Source of the DNA: Amycolatopsis rifamycinica
Lineage (GTDB): Bacteria; Actinomycetota; Actinomycetes; Mycobacteriales; Pseudonocardiaceae
Length of the DNA: 64,000 nt
Direction: 5' to 3'
NCBI RefSeq assembly: GCF_000695625.1
Contig: NZ_JMQI01000062.1
Span: 186,001-250,000, forward strand
Positions within the stretch are counted from its first letter, which is position 1. The number at the start of each line of letters is the position of its first letter. The notes under the pieces were generated by a model. The model did not search any database, was not told the DNA's origin, and saw nothing but the letters and a program-made list of their open reading frames with translations. Shown here one piece after another: positions 14,645 to 22,015 of the stretch. The position numbers and the translations under genes were made by a program.

Positions 14645-14676
14645 GGTGGCCGGAAACGGCGCCTTTTCCGGCCACC
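14645..14676. terminator. GC-rich hairpin between the cluster edge and the MerR gene
   Basis: GGTGGCCGGAAA and TTTCCGGCCACC form a 12-bp stem around an 8-base loop in the 287-bp gap 14542-14828. It lies downstream of the leftward MerR/HEAT operon. The A-run and T-run sit inside the stem, so it may act as a factor-independent or pausing terminator. A second short hairpin (CGAAGTCCGG/CCGGACTTCG, 14767-14787) lies closer to the MerR stop. I see nothing else in this gap. Confidence 0.45.
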
Positions 14677-14828
14677 GCACTCCTCCCGGGGCCGGCTGAA
14701 CCCGACCTTTGGGGCCGCGTCGTCCGGCGGCCGCGGGGCGGTTCGCCGTCCGCCTTTGCCGGGTTCGAAGTCCGGCCCGGACTTCGAGAAGGTCCTCGGC
14801 GTTCCGGGGCCGGCGGATGAGGTCGGGC

Positions 14829-15842
14829 TCAGCTCTCGGGCCGCGCTTCGAGCGCTTGCGCGAGGGCTGACGCGACGAGGGCGACAGCCGGGTCCTCGTC
14901 GCGGCCCAGCCGCCGCAGGACGTCTCGTGCGGCGTCTCCCGGCAGTTCCGCCAGGGCCTGGGCCAGCCGGATGCGCACCGCCGGGTCGGCGGGGTGGGCG
15001 GCGAGCTCGCCGGCCAGGACGCCGATGATCCGGTCCGCGTGCTCGTCGGCCGACGACAGCGTGCCCAGCATCTCGGCCGCTTCGACGTCGTTCGTGCCTT
15101 CGACCACCATGGCGGCGAGGACCGGCACGGCGTCGGCGTTGCCGCGCCGGCCCGCGGCCAGCGCCGCCAGCCGGCGCACGACCGGGTCCGGGTCGTCGAG
15201 CGCCTCCGCGAGCAACGCGCCGGCCTCGGGACCGGGCAGCTCGGCGATCGCCCGCAGCGCGCGCTGCCGGACTTCGGCGTCGCCGGACCGCAGGCCGGGT
15301 GCCATGCTCGCGACCCCGTCGCCGCCCGCACGGGCGAGAGCCCACCGCAGGGCGCCGGCGACGTTCGGGTCGGATTCGGCGAGGATGGCCTTGGCCAGCG
15401 GGTCGACGGGAACGGCCGGCTCCTCGGTCCGCGCCAGGACGGCCTGCTGCCGGCGCGCGGCGTCGGGCGAGCCGAGACCGCGCAGGAGCTCGACGACGCG
15501 CAGGACGTCCTCCCAGCCGGACGGCGCCGCGGCGTCGATCGTCCGGAGGCGCTCGAGCAGTTCCTGCTCCCGCTGCAGCCGGTCTTCGGTCCGCCGGACG
15601 AGGTCGCCGACCAGCGTCGCCGGGGTGAAGGCCGGATCCTCCAGCGCGCGGCCGATCTGGCGCAGCGACATGCCGAGCGACCGCAGGCCTTCGACGTGGA
15701 AGATCCGGCGGATGTCCGCCGCGGAGTACTCGCGGTAGCCGCCGACGGTGCGGCCGGTCGGCCGCACCAGCCCGAGCGACTCGTAGTGCCGGAGCATCCG
15801 GGTGCTGACCCCGCAGCGGCGGGCCACCTCGCCGATCAGCAC
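14829..15842 (-). CDS. MerR-family regulator with C-terminal HEAT repeats
   Basis: The 337-aa protein starts with the GTG at 15842 (VLIGEVARRCGVSTRMLRHYESLGL), which overlaps the upstream HEAT gene by 7 nt. The MerR winged helix continues as VGGYREYSAADIRRIFHVEGLRSLGMSLRQI, followed by a coiled-coil dimerisation helix (RTEDRLQREQELLERLRTI). Residues about 170-337 are HEAT-like helical pairs (ALRWALARAGGDGVASMAPGL, PDPVVRRLAALAAGRRGN, VRIRLAQALAELPGDAARDV) in place of a small-molecule pocket. HEAT solenoids bind proteins or sometimes DNA adducts (AlkD-like), so the signal may be a protein or damaged DNA. It is probably autoregulated through the promoter at 16540-16570. Confidence 0.88.
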   Translation of the reverse strand: MLIGEVARRCGVSTRMLRHYESLGLVRPTGRTVGGYREYSAADIRRIFHVEGLRSLGMSLRQIGRALEDPAFTPATLVGDLVRRTEDRLQREQELLERLRTIDAAAPSGWEDVLRVVELLRGLGSPDAARRQQAVLARTEEPAVPVDPLAKAILAESDPNVAGALRWALARAGGDGVASMAPGLRSGDAEVRQRALRAIAELPGPEAGALLAEALDDPDPVVRRLAALAAGRRGNADAVPVLAAMVVEGTNDVEAAEMLGTLSSADEHADRIIGVLAGELAAHPADPAVRIRLAQALAELPGDAARDVLRRLGRDEDPAVALVASALAQALEARPES

Positions 15843-16537
15843 GCGGCTCCCCCGGTCCGCTCCGGGCCGAGCGCGACGATCCGGTGCGCCTCGTCGACGG
15901 CCAGGTCGAAGCCGGCGTCCGGGTCGCGCAGGAGCCGCTCGGTGGCGCGGGCGTGCGCCCGCACCGCCGGGTCGGCGCTCGCCAGCGCCGCCCGAAGGAC
16001 CGGCTCGGCCACCTCTCCGAGCGCGACGAGCGCGCGGCTGAGGCTCAGCCGCACGTCCCGGCCACCGCGACCGAGCTCCCCGGCCAGTTCGGCGGCCAGC
16101 ACCGCCCGCTCCCCGGCGGGCACCAGGACGACGGCGGCGCGCCAGGCGCTCCGGGCGACCTCGTCGTCGGCGTCGTGCAGCAGCGATCCGGTGATCCCGG
16201 ACCAGGTGGCGCGGTCCCCGATCTTGGACAGCGTGTGCAGCGCCTGGCTGCGGGCCTGCGCCCGCCCGGAGCGGAGCTCGGCGAGCAACCGGGGCACCGT
16301 GGTCTCCGTCGGCAGGCGGGTCAACGCCCAGGTGAGCATGTCCCGCACGAAGAAGTCGGGCTCGATCCCGCTCCGGGTGACCAGCGCGTCGGCGAGCGCC
16401 GGGTCGGCGCGCGTGCCCGCCGCCAGTGCGGCCTGCAGGCGCGTGGACGAGTTCCCGGCGGCCAACGCGGCGAGCAGGCGGTCGTGGTTCTGGGCGTCCG
16501 TGTGTGTCGGGCTGTTGATGACGATCACCTCCTGCAC
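15836..16537 (-). CDS. HEAT-repeat protein, partner of the MerR regulator
   Basis: This 233-aa all-helical protein is made of HEAT-like repeats such as FVRDMLTWALTRLPTETTV, ARSQALHTLSKIGDRATW and VRLSLSRALVALGEVAEPVL. It is coupled to the downstream MerR gene. The GTG at 16537 gives the longest product. The predicted transcription start lies around 16533, so translation may really begin at the GTG at 16528 on a leaderless or near-leaderless message. The AGGAGGTGAT sequence there overlaps both candidates. It shares its fold with the regulator's effector half, so it could compete for the same ligand. No catalytic residues were recognised. Confidence 0.78.
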   Translation of the reverse strand: MQEVIVINSPTHTDAQNHDRLLAALAAGNSSTRLQAALAAGTRADPALADALVTRSGIEPDFFVRDMLTWALTRLPTETTVPRLLAELRSGRAQARSQALHTLSKIGDRATWSGITGSLLHDADDEVARSAWRAAVVLVPAGERAVLAAELAGELGRGGRDVRLSLSRALVALGEVAEPVLRAALASADPAVRAHARATERLLRDPDAGFDLAVDEAHRIVALGPERTGGAAC

Positions 16538-16539
16538 GC

Positions 16540-16570
16540 AGTGAAGACCTTGTCACGGTGTCAAGGTCAA
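16540..16570 (-). promoter_or_regulatory. MerR-type promoter with 19-bp spacer and central palindrome
   Basis: On the minus strand -35 TTGACC (16570-16565) and -10 TTCACT (16545-16540) are separated by 19 bp, longer than the normal 17. The spacer is filled by the dyad GACCTTG-n9-CAAGGTC (16568-16546, perfect 7-bp arms). This over-long spacer with an internal dyad is the diagnostic MerR-activated promoter geometry. It predicts autoregulation of the HEAT/MerR operon. Confidence 0.75.
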
Positions 16571-16682
16571 GCGTGGGAGGTCCGAGCCGGGCGGGGCGAA
16601 GCGATCCGGGCGGCCGAGATCGGGCTGAGGCCGGTGTATCACGGCGCTCCCCGGCTGCTCCGCACGCCGAGGAGGAATCACG

Positions 16683-17300
16683 ATGAACCTGTTCCGTCCG
16701 CGCCGGGTGATCGCGGTGCTGGCCCTCGGCGTGGCCGGCTGCGCGACCCCGGCCGTCCCCGACGCGCCGAGCGGCACCGGCCCGACCACCGCCACCACGA
16801 CCGAAACCACGCCGACGGCCCCCGGCGCCGAGCCGAGCGGCCCGGAGCGTCCCCGGACCGGCGACCACGAGGTCGCGATCTCGATCCCCGAGCTGCCGAT
16901 CGGCGGGAACGCCGACCCCGCGGGCACCGGAAAGCTGTGTGCGACCGCGAGCTGGCTGCAGCCGGACGCGCTGCCGGACGGCGGCGTCACGGTCACCCGG
17001 ATCTGGGCCGACCCGCCGGACGGCTTCCGCGTGGGCGGCAGCTGCGGCGGGCTCCGCGGGTGTGCCTCGTACCGCTTCCGCCCGGGTGGCGGCCGATGCT
17101 CGGTCGCCGTCACCGGACCCGGGACCGCCGAGGGCGCGCAGCTGAAGTTCGCCGGCCGCTTCAGCTGCACCCCCGGGCGGGAGAGCTCGTGCCATGAACT
17201 GACCCGGCGGGTGAACCCGGGATCGATCGGGCTGTCCCGGCCGGAGACGACCACCGAGCCGGAACCGACCGCGACGCCGGCCGCGACGCCGACCGGGTGA
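16683..17300 (+). CDS. Putative lipoprotein
   Basis: The 205-aa protein starts with ATG 16683 after GAGGAATC. The signal peptide MNLFRPRRVIAVLALGVAGC ends in the lipobox LGVAGC, so Cys20 should be lipidated. A Thr/Pro/Ser-rich linker (residues ~25-60) leads to a compact domain with six further cysteines (KLCATASW, GGSCGGLRGCASY, GGRCSVAV, RFSCTPGRESSCHE), and a Thr/Pro-rich tail ends the protein. No known domain is recognised. It is followed 1 base later by a membrane protein gene, and the pair is probably co-transcribed. It is divergent from the MerR operon. Confidence 0.8.
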   Translation: MNLFRPRRVIAVLALGVAGCATPAVPDAPSGTGPTTATTTETTPTAPGAEPSGPERPRTGDHEVAISIPELPIGGNADPAGTGKLCATASWLQPDALPDGGVTVTRIWADPPDGFRVGGSCGGLRGCASYRFRPGGGRCSVAVTGPGTAEGAQLKFAGRFSCTPGRESSCHELTRRVNPGSIGLSRPETTTEPEPTATPAATPTG

Positions 17301-17301
17301 G

Positions 17302-18180
17302 GTGGTGGAAGAACCCGGCCGGCTGGAACGCCTCGTCGAGGCCGGCAAGGCCGTCATCCCGCCGCTGACGCTGCTCAGCGCGCTGCTGTTCTACTTCGGC
17401 TACGTCTCGGCGCGCTCGCAGTACGAGTACTTCGGCGTCGACGTCGACACGATCGGGCTGGGCACGCAGGACTACATCATGCGCAGCCCGCAGCCCCTGC
17501 TGACGCCGTTGCTGGTGTTCGCCGCGGCCGCCGCCGGCTCGATCGCGGTGCACGCGGCGATCCGGCGGCGGATCCACCCCGGCGCCTCCGCCCGGACGGT
17601 CGCCCGGATGCGCCGGATGGGCCGCGCCGGGCAGGTGGCCGGGCCCGCCGTCCTGGCCGGCGGTCTCCTGCTGTTGTCCGGCTATCCGTTGCTGCGCGAC
17701 TGGCGGCTGTACGGGCTGGTGACCCCGCTACTGATCGCGCTGGGCGGCACGCTGTACGGCTCCGGGGCGGCCATCGGCCGGCTCCTGCGGCCCCCGCCGG
17801 CGCCGTCCGGCCGGGCCTCGACCACGCTCGTGTACCTCGTCGTCGCCGTGAGCGCGTTCTGGATGACCGCCACCGTCGCGCAGTGGTCCGGCCGGGGACT
17901 CGCGATGGACCGGGCGAACCGCCTCGGCCGGCTACCCAGCGTCATCCTCAACACCCGGGAAAGCCTGTTCCTGCGCAGCCCCGGCGTCCTGGAAACGAAA
18001 CTGCCCGCCTCCGAAGGCCAGACGTTCCACTACCGGTACCGGAACCTGCGCCTGCTGATCCACGGCAAGGACCGGATGTTCCTGGTCCCCGACAGGTGGT
18101 CGGCCAGCAACGCGACGATCATCGTGCCGCTCGACGGCTCGGTGCGCGTCCAGTTCCAGTTCCAGAACCAGCCACCGTGA
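17302..18180 (+). CDS. Multi-pass membrane protein of unknown function
   Basis: This 292-aa protein starts with GTG 17302 (a second GTG follows immediately). Hydrophobic segments occur at about residues 20-40 (VIPPLTLLSALLFYFGYVSA), 66-85, 110-150 and 170-192. They are followed by a ~100-residue extracytoplasmic-looking C-terminal domain rich in aromatics (QTFHYRYRNLRLLIHG, RVQFQFQNQPP). The N-terminal part YEYFGVDVDTIGLGTQDY after TM1 is a pattern seen in uncharacterised actinomycete membrane proteins. There are no catalytic motifs. It is linked to the upstream lipoprotein gene. Confidence 0.78.
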   Translation: MVEEPGRLERLVEAGKAVIPPLTLLSALLFYFGYVSARSQYEYFGVDVDTIGLGTQDYIMRSPQPLLTPLLVFAAAAAGSIAVHAAIRRRIHPGASARTVARMRRMGRAGQVAGPAVLAGGLLLLSGYPLLRDWRLYGLVTPLLIALGGTLYGSGAAIGRLLRPPPAPSGRASTTLVYLVVAVSAFWMTATVAQWSGRGLAMDRANRLGRLPSVILNTRESLFLRSPGVLETKLPASEGQTFHYRYRNLRLLIHGKDRMFLVPDRWSASNATIIVPLDGSVRVQFQFQNQPP

Positions 18181-18195
18181 CGCGGACCCGCGATC

Positions 18196-18226
18196 CGGCG
18201 GGTATCAAGCGGTGGCCCGCCCGCTC
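18196..18226. repeat. Short sequence block shared with 23856-23886
   Basis: GGTATCAAGCG ... GCCCGCCC occurs here, at the 3' end of the sigma gene, and again at 23859-23881 between the radical SAM gene and the next gene. The two copies have a 1-base difference in spacing, so a common reading frame is not kept. This could be a regulatory site, a 3'-UTR element or chance in GC-rich DNA. Confidence 0.3.
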
Positions 18227-18810
18227 CGGGAAGTGTGCCCGGGAAAATCGTGCCGCTCCGCGGCCAGCAGCGCCGCGATCGCCGGCGTGCTGCGCACCTT
18301 CGCCAGGCACCGGGCCCGCGACGGGCCGATCGAGCCGATCGGGATCCCCAGCGTCGCACTGATCTCCCGGTAGGACATCGGCGGGTCGCCGAACAACAGC
18401 GACAGCAGCCGCCGGTCCTGCCGGGACAGCTGGGCGCAGGCCTGGCGGGCGGCGACCAGGCGTTCGGCGCCGATCAACGTGGCGTCGGACGCGGGGCCGG
18501 CCGGATCGGCGAACATCGCGCTCTCGGTGGGGATCTGCCGGGTGCGGTGGCGCAGCAGCCGCAGGCATTCGTGCCGGGTGGTGGTGCGCAGCCAGCCGGG
18601 CAGCGCGTCCGGTTCGCGCAGCCGCGCCAGGTTCGCCACCAGCTGCAGCCACACCGTGGCGCCGATGTCCTGGGCGTCCGCGTCGCCGATCCGGTGCTGC
18701 CGGCACACCGCGTGGATCAGCGAAGAATAGCGGTCGACCAGGTCCCGCCAAGCCCATTCCGCACCTCGGGCCGCATTTTCCAGCAATCGCGCCGGCGACT
18801 CGTCCCGCAT
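18205..18810 (-). CDS. ECF-type RNA polymerase sigma factor
   Basis: The 201-aa protein starts at the ATG at 18810 directly after GAGGAGGGACC; the longer open frame upstream has no support. Sigma region 2 is WRDLVDRYSSLIHAVCRQHRI, then DAQDIGATVWLQLVANLARL and LPGWLRTTTRHECLRLLRHR. Region 4 is LSRQDRRLLSLLFGDPPMSYREISATLGIPIGSIGPSRARCLAKVR. The GIPIGSIGPSRARCL form is common in actinomycete ECFs that lack a classical anti-sigma partner, and none is adjacent here. It is divergent from the AfsR-like gene with a 135-bp shared promoter region, so it may take part in controlling the RiPP-type locus. Confidence 0.9.
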   Translation of the reverse strand: MRDESPARLLENAARGAEWAWRDLVDRYSSLIHAVCRQHRIGDADAQDIGATVWLQLVANLARLREPDALPGWLRTTTRHECLRLLRHRTRQIPTESAMFADPAGPASDATLIGAERLVAARQACAQLSRQDRRLLSLLFGDPPMSYREISATLGIPIGSIGPSRARCLAKVRSTPAIAALLAAERHDFPGHTSRSGRATA

Positions 18811-18945
18811 GGTCCCTCCTCGTACTCGGCTGTTCCCGGGTTCACGATTTCGCCACGCCCTGTTCGCCGACCTTGCAGAGACCTTGCGGTGCGGGCAGCA
18901 TCGACGTGGCCGGTCCGGACGTGTCGAGCACGGGGAGTCCGCCGC

Positions 18946-21717
18946 ATGGAGTTTCTGCTGTTCGGGGCGGTGCAGCTGCGCGTCGCGGGACAGCCGCTGG
19001 ACGTCGGGACCCCACGACGGCAGGCCGTTCTCGCGGCATTGGCGGTCGATGCCGGCCGGCCGGTTCCGATCGAGACGCTCATCGACCGGGTGTGGGGTGA
19101 AAACCCGCCGGAGGAAGCGCGCAATGTGCTTTATTCCCACCTGAGCCGAATACGCCGACTCCTCGATCGGGTGACAGAACTGACCGGTATCCCGGCCGCG
19201 GTCACCCGGAAAACCGCGGGTTACGTGCTGGAAATCGACCCGGACGTGGTCGACCTGCACCGGTTCGCCCACCTGGTCGAACAGGGCAACGACCACCGCG
19301 CCACCGACGCCGACCGGGCCGCGGCCCTGTCCGAGGCGCTGCGCGGCTGGCGGGGTGCGCCGCTGGCCGGCCTCCACGGCGACTGGGCCGAGCGGGTCCG
19401 CACGACCTGGCACCGCCGCCGGCTCGACGCGGCCGTGTCCTGGGGCGAGCTGGAACTGCGGCTCGGCCGTCCCGGCGCGGTCATCGGCGCGCTGCCCGAG
19501 CTGGCGGCGGAGTACCCGCTCTCCGAACCGCTCGAAGCGTTGCTCATGCGCGCGCTGCACGCCGCGGGACGCGACGCGGAAGCCGTCGAACGCTACGCCG
19601 CCGTCCGGACCCGGCTCGCCGAAGCACTCGGCACCGATCCCGGCGCCGAACTGCGGGCGCTGCACGGCGAAATCCTGCGGGGCGAGCTGCCGCCCGGCCC
19701 GCGCGCCGCGCCGGCTGCCGTCCCGGCGCAGCTGCCACCGGACACGCCGGGTTTCGCGGGCCGGGACCGGGCTTTGCGCCGCCTCGGCGAGATCGCGGGC
19801 GAGCGGTCCTCCGCCCCGCGGATCGTCGTGCTGTCCGGCACCGCCGGGGTCGGCAAGACCGCACTGGCGCTGCACTGGGCCCACCGGGCGGCCGGCGAGT
19901 TCCCCGACGGCCAGCTGTACGTGAACCTGCGCGGCTTCGACCCGGCCGGGTCACCGGTGGCCCCGGCCGACGCGGTGCGCGGGTTCCTCGAAGCCCTGGA
20001 CGTCCCGGACGACCGGATCCCCCGCACCCTGGACGCGCAGGCCGGCCTGTACCGGACGCTCCTGGCGAACCGGCACGTGCTGGTGGTGCTGGACAACGCT
20101 CGCGACGCCGGGCAGGTGCGCCCGCTGCTGCCGGGCGCGCCGGGCTGCGTGGTGCTGGTGACCAGCCGCGACCAGCTCACCGGCCTGGTCACGGAAGGCG
20201 CGCACCCGCTCGCCGTCGACCTCCTGGACACCGCGGAGGCCCGCGCGGTGCTGCGCCGGCGGATCGGCGCGGACCGCGTCGCGGCCGAACCCGCCGCGGC
20301 GGACGAGATCATCGCCCTGTGCGCCCACCTGCCCCTGGCGCTGGCCGTGGTGGCGGCCCGCGCGGCGATCCACCCGGCGTTCGGGCTGTCCGTGCTGGCC
20401 GGCCAGCTGCGGGACGCCCGCGGCCTCGACGAGTTCGCCGCCGCCGACCCGGCGACCGACCCCCGTGCCGTGTTCTCCTGGTCGTACCTGCGGCTGGATC
20501 CCGCGGCGGCCCGGCTGTTCCGGCTCTTCGGCCTGCACCCCGGGCCGGACATCGGCACCCCCGCGGCGGCGAGCCTGGCCGGCCTGCCCCGGGGACGGAC
20601 CCGGGTGCTGCTGGCCGAGCTGGCGAACGCGCACCTGATCGCCGAGCCCGCCCCCGGCCGCTACACGCTGCACGACCTGCTGCGCGCCTACGCCGCGGAG
20701 CTGGCGCACGAGGAGCAGTCCCCGGCCGAGCGGAACGCCGCCGTCCACCGGGCGCTCGGCCACTACGCCCACACCGCGTACCTCGCCGACGGATTCCTCG
20801 ACCCGCGCCTGGAAGTGCCACCCGAGCTGACGCCGCTGCCGGAGGGAGCCGAGCCGGACCGGATCACCGACCACCGGCGGGCGCTGGCGTGGTTCGAGGC
20901 CGAGCACCGGGTGCTGCTGCAGGCCGTCCAGGCGGAGGTGGAGTTCGACGCGCGGGTCTGGGAGCTCGCCTGGTCGATGCAGCGGTTCCTGACGATGCGC
21001 GGCTACTGGAACGACGAGCGCGACGTTCTCACCGCGGCGTTGTCGGCGGCGCGCCGCCTCGGCGACGAGCGCAAGCAGGCGTTCGCGCACCTGCACCTGG
21101 GCGGCACGCACGGCCGGTTCGGCAGGCACACCGAAGCCGCCGACGATCTCCGGGCCGCGCTCGCCCTGTACGCGGCGAGCGACGACGTGGTCGGGCAGGC
21201 CTACACGCACCGCCAAACCGCCTGGCTGCTCGACCGGCAGGGCGCCGCCACCGAGGCGCTCGCGCACGCCGAGCAGGCGCTGGCGTTGTTCCGCGCGGCC
21301 GAGCACCGGGCGGGCGAGGCGACGGCGCTCAACGCCGTCGGCTGGTTCCACACCCTGCTCGGCCGGCACACCTCGGCCATCGAGTACTGCCGGCAGGCCC
21401 TCGAACTGCAGACATTGCTCGGTGACCAGACGGGCGCGACCCAAAGCTGGCACAGCATCGGCTACGCCCACCAGCAGCTCGGCGACCACGCCCAGGCGAT
21501 CGCCTGCTTCGAGAAAGCACTGGAACTGGTGCGCGGCAAAGGAAGCCTGACGACCGAAGCCCGGTTGCTCAACGAACTGGCGAACCTCCACCGCGACCTG
21601 GGCGACCTGGCGGCCGCTCGGGCCGGGTGGTGCCAGGCCCACGACATCCTCGTGCACCTCGCCCACCCGGACGCGGACGAAGTGCTGAAGAGGCTGGCCG
21701 AAGTACACAGTGGATAG
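18946..21717 (+). CDS. AfsR/SARP-family transcriptional activator
   Basis: The 923-aa protein starts at ATG 18946 (MEFLLFGAVQLRVAGQPLDV). Its OmpR-like winged helix spans residues ~1-95 (RRQAVLAALAVDAGRPVPIETLIDRVW) and its bacterial transcriptional activator domain (BTAD) ~100-245. The NB-ARC ATPase has Walker A GTAGVGKTA near residue 298, VLVVLDNARDAGQVRPLLPG and VVLVTSRDQLTGL. TPR repeats run from ~690 to the end (AYTHRQTAWLLDRQGAATEA, TALNAVGWFHTLLGRHTSAI). This is the full AfsR layout. It ends 19 bp before the precursor-like peptide gene on the same strand and is therefore the probable activator of the radical SAM RiPP locus. Confidence 0.92.
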   Translation: MEFLLFGAVQLRVAGQPLDVGTPRRQAVLAALAVDAGRPVPIETLIDRVWGENPPEEARNVLYSHLSRIRRLLDRVTELTGIPAAVTRKTAGYVLEIDPDVVDLHRFAHLVEQGNDHRATDADRAAALSEALRGWRGAPLAGLHGDWAERVRTTWHRRRLDAAVSWGELELRLGRPGAVIGALPELAAEYPLSEPLEALLMRALHAAGRDAEAVERYAAVRTRLAEALGTDPGAELRALHGEILRGELPPGPRAAPAAVPAQLPPDTPGFAGRDRALRRLGEIAGERSSAPRIVVLSGTAGVGKTALALHWAHRAAGEFPDGQLYVNLRGFDPAGSPVAPADAVRGFLEALDVPDDRIPRTLDAQAGLYRTLLANRHVLVVLDNARDAGQVRPLLPGAPGCVVLVTSRDQLTGLVTEGAHPLAVDLLDTAEARAVLRRRIGADRVAAEPAAADEIIALCAHLPLALAVVAARAAIHPAFGLSVLAGQLRDARGLDEFAAADPATDPRAVFSWSYLRLDPAAARLFRLFGLHPGPDIGTPAAASLAGLPRGRTRVLLAELANAHLIAEPAPGRYTLHDLLRAYAAELAHEEQSPAERNAAVHRALGHYAHTAYLADGFLDPRLEVPPELTPLPEGAEPDRITDHRRALAWFEAEHRVLLQAVQAEVEFDARVWELAWSMQRFLTMRGYWNDERDVLTAALSAARRLGDERKQAFAHLHLGGTHGRFGRHTEAADDLRAALALYAASDDVVGQAYTHRQTAWLLDRQGAATEALAHAEQALALFRAAEHRAGEATALNAVGWFHTLLGRHTSAIEYCRQALELQTLLGDQTGATQSWHSIGYAHQQLGDHAQAIACFEKALELVRGKGSLTTEARLLNELANLHRDLGDLAAARAGWCQAHDILVHLAHPDADEVLKRLAEVHSG

Positions 21718-21736
21718 CCGGAAAGGAAGGAACACC

Positions 21737-22015
21737 ATGCCGGACGAGGAAAGCAAGCACAAATTCGACTTGACGGAAATCGAAGAGTTCCACGAGACCC
21801 TCAATGCGGTCAAGGCCAAGATGCCGGACGAACAACAGCGGCTGCTGCAATCCATCCTCGTTCTCGCCTGGGCCGCGGTCGAAGAGGAGGAAGCCAAGCT
21901 CGCGAACGGGTTCAGCGGCAGCTTCACACCCGAACAAGGTTCGCTGCTCGCGGACTTCACCAAGGGCGGGGTATCCCTGCGGCCTCAGCTCTTCCGGGGC
22001 TTCATCAAACTGTGA
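21737..22015 (+). CDS. Putative RiPP precursor peptide
   Basis: This 92-aa acidic peptide starts at ATG 21737, 8-10 nt after GGAAAGGAAGG. Residues 1-60 form an amphipathic, Glu-rich leader-like segment (DLTEIEEFHETLNAVKAKMP, LQSILVLAWAAVEEEEAKLA). The C-terminal ~32 residues switch to Gly/Phe/Ser/basic composition (NGFSGSFTPEQGSLLADF, TKGGVSLRPQLFRGFIKL), as expected for a core. It overlaps the radical SAM gene start (TGATG), so the two are coupled. No classic NHLP, nif11 or lanthipeptide leader motif was recognised, and the cleavage site is unknown. The call rests on size, composition and coupling to a maturase. A non-substrate accessory protein is the alternative. Confidence 0.65.
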   Translation: MPDEESKHKFDLTEIEEFHETLNAVKAKMPDEQQRLLQSILVLAWAAVEEEEAKLANGFSGSFTPEQGSLLADFTKGGVSLRPQLFRGFIKL

